DNA of 35,792 nt from assembly GCA_964581165.1 (NCBI GenBank), contig CAZOMM010000012.1, positions 1 through 35,792 on the forward strand, given 5' to 3'. The notes beneath the pieces are model-generated. The model made no database searches, was not told the DNA's origin, and worked only from the letters and a program-made list of their open reading frames with translations. The position numbers were made by a program, and so were the translations under genes. Below, in pieces: positions 31,776-35,792 of the stretch. Source of the stretch: CAZPAN01 sp964581165. Lineage in GTDB: Bacteria; Actinomycetota; Coriobacteriia; Coriobacteriales; CADBOM01. Positions within the stretch are counted from its first letter, which is position 1. Each line of letters opens with the position of its first letter.

Positions 31776-33821
31776 TTACTCCTTATCAGTGAGATTTGCT
31801 GCCTCAGTCGCCGCCTTAGTTGCTGCCTCAGTCGCCGCCTCAGTCGCTGCCTTATCTGCTGCCTCAACCGCTGCCTTAGCTGCCACCTTATCTGCCGCCT
31901 TAGTTGCTGCCTCAACCGCCACCTTATCTGGTGCCTCAGTCGCCGCCTCAACCGCCACCTTATCTGCCGCCTCAACCGCTGCCTTAGCCAAAATCAGTCT
32001 GTCCGTTTTATTGAATCTAGAAAGGCCACCCAAAAACACAAGTCGATCAATTTGAACATCTCTAGAGTTTATAAAATCTATAACCTCTGCCGTGTTGTCC
32101 ATGTTTTCTGGATTATCAATCACCACAAGGGCATCAATCGCATCAGCATAGGGGCCAATCAGGTATGCATCTACCGGCTGCCACGAAGTTGTAAAAACAA
32201 GCTGTGTTGCAAGAGGCCTTCCGCGCTTACTACGCTGAGCCTCGACCCATTTTGTTACCAAAAGCCCAAGCTTGACTGGATTGGAGTCATAAAATTCGAC
32301 TAGCTCCATACTGGGATATGCCCCCAAAATTGCTTCGACTAGCTCTGGAGATACAGGTTTGTCTCCACCTAAAGCTATGAGTCTAGAGAAGTTGTGGCCC
32401 TTAATAGCTTGCACCAAATCGGCAGATGTAAGCTCGCTATCCTCTTCTGGTGCTAGCAAAACCGCCATACGTTGAGCATAAATTTCGGGAGTCATTGGAA
32501 CATATGCCGAGGTCGCATCCATCGCGGCTAGCACCAAGGTGTCGCCCCAAGCAAAATCCTGCAAAGTCAAAGCTCCCATCATCTCAATAGCAGTCTTAGC
32601 TGGATCGCTTCTTCCTATGCGGCTAACCTGCTCAACTCCAATTTCGCGAATGGAGGCTTCGACTTCGGTGCCAACTCTCTCTCCAGGACCTATCACTGTC
32701 ACACGATCGGGTGCAAGTGTTGATATTGCTTGCACTGTAGCTCCTGGCAGCAAGTCTTGTTTGGTGTTGTACACAATGGCATCGGTAGCGCCAGCCAAAG
32801 CTGTTGCAAGCAGGCAATCTTCGGGAAAATCCGCACCAACCACAATTGCGTGACGCTGACCACGATTGTATTCAAGTGTTACAGCAACCTCAGTGCTATA
32901 ACGATTATCCCCAGTAATAAAATCGATCTTGTCCAACGCCTCATCTTCAGAACAAGAATTACTCATCAGATCCACTATTCTGCTTTCCGACTCAGCAGAA
33001 CCCTGACGGCCACCAACCGCACGATAAACATTACAGACCTCAGAGGCTTCACCAATAATGCGAGTGTGACCCTTTTCGATCCAAATTGCTTTGTTGCAAA
33101 GGCGCTCTATCTGATCGTTGCTATGCGAAACAATAAGTACCGTAACGCCGTGGTTTTTGATGAGATCCGAGATGCGTCGCTCGCATTTTTGCTGAAACAT
33201 AAAGTCGCCAACCGAAAGCACCTCATCAACTATCAGTATCTCGGGAACAATAACTGTAGCTATCGAAAAGGCTATGCGAGCAACCATTCCCGAAGAGTAG
33301 TTTTTGAGCGGCATATCCAAAAATCGCTCAACCTCGGCAAATTCAACAATTTCGTCAAAGTGCTTGTCTATAAATTTACGAGAGTAGCCAAGCAATGCTC
33401 CGTTTAGATAGATGTTTTCTCTAGCAGTAAGATCCATGTCAAAGCCAGCGCCCAGCTCAATAAGCGGGGCTATCTTTCCGTTGACAGTACAGCTACCCTC
33501 ACTTGGCTCCAAAACACCGGCAACAATCTTGAGCAAGGTAGACTTGCCGCTTCCATTGGTGCCAAGGATCCCAAATACATCTCCACGCCTTACTTCAAAC
33601 GAAACGCCCTCTAGTGCGCGAAATTCCTTAAACATTAGCTCGCGCCTAGCTATTGCAATTACATATTCCTTAAGATTGTTGAGTTTTTCATTGGCCATGT
33701 TAAAGACCATCGAGACATGATCAACCTTGATCATACAGTCGCGAGAATCTTCTTGATCTTCTAGATTTAGGTCTTTAAGTGAGCGCTTGCCTATGTACGA
33801 GATGTTTGCGGCCTCAGCCAT
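31776..33821 (-). CDS. Wzt/TagH-like ABC ATPase with a C-terminal CWB2-like domain and Ala-rich tail
   Basis: A 681-residue protein. Residues 30-270 are an ABC ATPase of the polysaccharide/teichoic-acid export group: Walker A GTNGSGKST (87-95), IELGAGFDMDLTARENIYLNG (121-141, typical of Wzt/TagH), signature YSSGM (175-179), Walker B ILIVDEVLSVGD (195-206), H-loop VSHS (231-234). Residues 300-605 resemble tandem cell-wall-binding repeat 2 modules: TGDNRYSTEVAV, AIVVGADFPEDCLLATALAG, VTVIGPGERVGTEVEASI, then a second, weaker copy and a third partial one. In CWB2 proteins these modules lie outside the cell, whereas here they occupy the place of the Wzt carbohydrate-binding domain and would be cytoplasmic. 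Residues 612-676 are degenerate 12-residue repeats (like VEAATKAADKVA). No partner permease lies in the window. AAGGAG precedes the ATG. Confidence 0.88.
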   Translation of the reverse strand: MAEAANISYIGKRSLKDLNLEDQEDSRDCMIKVDHVSMVFNMANEKLNNLKEYVIAIARRELMFKEFRALEGVSFEVRRGDVFGILGTNGSGKSTLLKIVAGVLEPSEGSCTVNGKIAPLIELGAGFDMDLTARENIYLNGALLGYSRKFIDKHFDEIVEFAEVERFLDMPLKNYSSGMVARIAFSIATVIVPEILIVDEVLSVGDFMFQQKCERRISDLIKNHGVTVLIVSHSNDQIERLCNKAIWIEKGHTRIIGEASEVCNVYRAVGGRQGSAESESRIVDLMSNSCSEDEALDKIDFITGDNRYSTEVAVTLEYNRGQRHAIVVGADFPEDCLLATALAGATDAIVYNTKQDLLPGATVQAISTLAPDRVTVIGPGERVGTEVEASIREIGVEQVSRIGRSDPAKTAIEMMGALTLQDFAWGDTLVLAAMDATSAYVPMTPEIYAQRMAVLLAPEEDSELTSADLVQAIKGHNFSRLIALGGDKPVSPELVEAILGAYPSMELVEFYDSNPVKLGLLVTKWVEAQRSKRGRPLATQLVFTTSWQPVDAYLIGPYADAIDALVVIDNPENMDNTAEVIDFINSRDVQIDRLVFLGGLSRFNKTDRLILAKAAVEAADKVAVEAATEAPDKVAVEAATKAADKVAAKAAVEAADKAATEAATEAATKAATEAANLTDKE

Positions 33822-34202
33822 TTATATGTGCTCCTTACACAAGCTGATCTTCTAAACAGGGTTTAAACAAAAACCAAAGCTGTCAGTCTAATCTTGTCTA
33901 AGCTCAATCTTTTTAGTCAAAACCTAGTCGGCATAGACATAAGCAAAAAATTGAGCTTAAACTTGTGAACAATTAGGCAAGTATAGTCGATGCACGCATC
34001 TGAGTTAAAAAGCACTGGAATAACGGTAAAGTATTATAGAAACCACTTCTGCAAGTTGATTGTTCGTAGTTGGCTTATGCGTAGATGATTATGCGTAGAC
34101 GATTGTGGAAGCCACCACTTGTAGAAGTTGCTTGTGCGTAGTTGGCTTATCTTTTAGCACCATTTAGAAAGTCTTACCGACAAAAAAGATCGGAGGAATC
34201 CT
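33822..34202. promoter_or_regulatory. divergent intergenic region with an inverted repeat
   Basis: The 381 bp separate the divergent ABC ATPase and PucR-type genes and must hold both promoters; I could not place convincing -35/-10 pairs. A perfect 10-bp inverted repeat, TAAGCTCAAT at 33899-33908 and its complement at 33950-33959, lies on the ABC side, 78-138 bp before that gene's ATG, and could be an operator or leader stem. Confidence 0.45.
34042..34150. repeat. direct repeats upstream of the PucR-type gene
   Basis: A 37-bp segment at 34042-34078 recurs at 34114-34150 with about six mismatches; the last 14 bases (CGTAGTTGGCTTAT) are identical. Between them TTATGCGTAGATGA (34075-34088) is tandemly repeated with one change (34089-34102). 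The block lies 53 bp before the regulator's start and may hold its own binding sites. Confidence 0.75.
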
Positions 34203-35783
34203 ATGTATAAGCTCCGATTGGGGCCGGATATGATCTGTCATGAGCTGCGTGAATACATCGCATACGCGAGGCTCTCCACTGGGTTGGAAGCTCAAACAAA
34301 CAGGTTTGAGATCTACGATCCAAGCACCTCAACTCTTCATCCTGAATGTCTTTATATATGCCTTGCCGGCTCCTTTCCTCCACTTAGCAATATAGTGGCC
34401 GGAACAATTTTGATAAGCACAACTACCCCTTCAGACATTCCTCAATCGCCTCTCCCTTTTAGCCTGATAGTCGTAAAAAATATTAGCGAGCTTGCCTTAA
34501 TTAATGAGGTCTCCCTAATCTTTTCACGTTTTAATTACTTATCCAACAAGCTAGAAATCTATGCACTGCATGATTCGACAATTCAAAACTTTGTAGATAC
34601 TGCTTGGGAGCTGCTCAGGGCTCCGGTTTGCCTCATGGATCTTAACCGCAACATCATCGTGAAGAGCTCATCAAAAACCAGTCCTTCGGCCAACCCTCTT
34701 TGGAATGCAATTGTGCAAGACGACGATCAGATGCTCTCCAAATTGCTCCATAAAAGCAGGGAGGTTCAGATTACTGGAGCAGGCACTATCCCCCACAATC
34801 CACATATGCGTGTTTTGACTATATCGGGCTGCAAAGTAATAGAGCTAGACTTGCTGCACAAAGAAAGCAAAAGAGCCTCGCTATGGGCATTTCAAACAAG
34901 ACGCGGTTCTGAAGATCCTCTAATTCCAGGATATATCATCGAATGGCTCGGCAGGCTGCTTGACGGATGGCTCGACCGCACCACTTTGCTCAAAGCCGGC
35001 AGAGGAAAAAAGACGGAGTCCTTCTTGCTTGACCTAGCCAACGGCACATTGAGCGATGAGCAAAGTGTGCATGATGCAATTGAGCGACTCAAAAGCCCAG
35101 TGTTTGATAGAAGCGAACACCAAATGCTTGTCCTAAAGCCCCGAGCTAAAGACTCTGATATTTGGGAGAAAAATGACAAGCTATACGACATGCTTGATAG
35201 CTTAGAGAGCATAATTCCCGACTCAATTTTTGCACTAGATGGCAAAACCCCAATTGGAATTATAGGAATCGATGCATACGAGTATCTTGATGAAGAATAT
35301 TCGAATAAGATCGAAAAGATAGCCAAGTCTGCAGGTTATATCGCTTTACTTAGCACTCCATATTTGCATATCTACGATTCTCATAAGATATATAGGCAGT
35401 TGCTCTCTAGTTTTGAGCTCATTAATTACGATGACAGCGATAAAGCGCTCTTTCACTACTACAACTACATGGTGGAGCAAAGCATGCGCATTGTAATGAC
35501 AGCTCAGCCTGTAGAGACCATGTACCATCCAATGGTTAGAAGGCTTATGTCCTATGATCTCGAGAACAATACAGACTATCTGGAAACATTTAAGGTTTAC
35601 CTCAACAACAATTGCAATGTTACCGAGACCGCTAGCCAGCTGTACATGCACCGCAATACATTGCTGCATAGAATCAAGCGCATAGAGGAGATTTTGGGGA
35701 CTCCATTTGTGGATTGGGAGACTCGCCGCAGATTGCTTTTGTCGTTTGACTATTTCTTGCTTGCGCGCGATCTGCCGCTTTAG
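34203..35783 (+). CDS. PucR/CdaR-type helix-turn-helix transcriptional regulator
   Basis: A 526-residue regulator. The C-terminal PucR helix-turn-helix is clear: from residue 458, DYLETFKVYLNNNCNVTETA then SQLYMHRNTLLHRIKRIEEI, in which N-x-T-x-T-A-x-x-L-(Y/F)-x-H-(R/P)-N-T is the family hallmark. The middle part (about 260-420) fits the CdaR GGDEF-like region of such proteins, and the N-terminal 250 residues are a probable sensory region without a recognised ligand domain. Regulators of this group control diverse catabolic operons, often the one beside them; none lies next to it within the window, apart from the divergent ABC gene. GGAGG lies 6 nt before the ATG. The gene is complete and ends 9 bp before the window edge. 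Confidence 0.93.
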   Translation: MYKLRLGPDMICHELREYIAYARLSTGLEAQTNRFEIYDPSTSTLHPECLYICLAGSFPPLSNIVAGTILISTTTPSDIPQSPLPFSLIVVKNISELALINEVSLIFSRFNYLSNKLEIYALHDSTIQNFVDTAWELLRAPVCLMDLNRNIIVKSSSKTSPSANPLWNAIVQDDDQMLSKLLHKSREVQITGAGTIPHNPHMRVLTISGCKVIELDLLHKESKRASLWAFQTRRGSEDPLIPGYIIEWLGRLLDGWLDRTTLLKAGRGKKTESFLLDLANGTLSDEQSVHDAIERLKSPVFDRSEHQMLVLKPRAKDSDIWEKNDKLYDMLDSLESIIPDSIFALDGKTPIGIIGIDAYEYLDEEYSNKIEKIAKSAGYIALLSTPYLHIYDSHKIYRQLLSSFELINYDDSDKALFHYYNYMVEQSMRIVMTAQPVETMYHPMVRRLMSYDLENNTDYLETFKVYLNNNCNVTETASQLYMHRNTLLHRIKRIEEILGTPFVDWETRRRLLLSFDYFLLARDLPL

Positions 35784-35792
35784 GGCTGGGGC

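Noticed and set aside
32730..33407. 225-codon plus-strand ORF
   Set aside because: It lies wholly inside the ABC ATPase gene on the opposite strand and has no protein-like motifs or ribosome-binding site.

Overview
The window reads as a chromosomal segment of an Actinomycetota bacterium, most likely class Coriobacteriia. This is an inference from gene content: a Veg–RsmA pair, the SRP RNA–dnaX–ybaB–recR block, a PucR/CdaR-type regulator, a cell-wall-binding-repeat-2-like domain and moderate GC content. It is a draft scaffold with four 100-N gaps (7277-7376, 15549-15648, 21259-21358, 23940-24039). One gap (21259-21358) is flanked by the same 55 bp on both sides, so it is almost certainly an unmerged contig overlap rather than missing DNA.

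Layout. Positions 1-3752: the end of an SPFH/band-7 gene (+), a HAD phosphatase (-), then an unrecognised pair of membrane-protein genes (+). Positions 3753-7021: a manganese-sensing yybP-ykoY-type riboswitch with an overlapping intrinsic terminator and a structured leader, driving a P2A-type cation ATPase (+); together these predict a Mn2+-responsive Mn2+ exporter. From 7026 to 33821 everything is on the minus strand. Read in transcription order (right to left) it holds a Wzt/TagH-like ABC ATPase fused to a CWB2-like domain, a family 2 glycosyltransferase, hpt and ftsH, then a strong terminator. Next come folE, a folP-folK fusion, panB, rsmI, metG, tatD, an iron-sulfur flavoprotein, rsmA and veg. 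Then the SRP RNA, dnaX, ybaB, recR, a possible 41-codon ORF and a 1,574-residue M28-like membrane protein. Last are a HemW-like radical SAM protein and a P1-family (DmpA/NylC-like) self-processing peptidase. A divergent PucR-type regulator (+) closes the window.

How the genes work together. Most are housekeeping: DNA replication and repair (dnaX, ybaB, recR), translation and rRNA modification (metG, rsmA, rsmI), protein targeting and quality control (SRP RNA, ftsH), folate and pantothenate synthesis (folE, folP-folK, panB) and purine salvage (hpt). The accessory interest lies in four places: the Mn riboswitch/ATPase unit; the M28-like protein whose fold is split by about 1,180 low-complexity residues and lacks key catalytic residues; the polysaccharide-export-type ATPase carrying a CWB2-like domain; and the unrecognised membrane pair at 1641-3752.

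A recurring theme is short tandem duplication at places that tolerate it: protein termini, linkers, surface insertions and intergenic DNA. Examples are DSAMS in the P1 peptidase, an A/E/K/R-rich block in the M28-like protein, GVAS in DnaX, a Gly/Ala/Asn insert in RsmA, DMP in the flavoprotein, SDSF in FolP-FolK and a 12-residue Ala-rich tail in the ABC ATPase. No tRNA, CRISPR array, insertion sequence or phage gene was seen.
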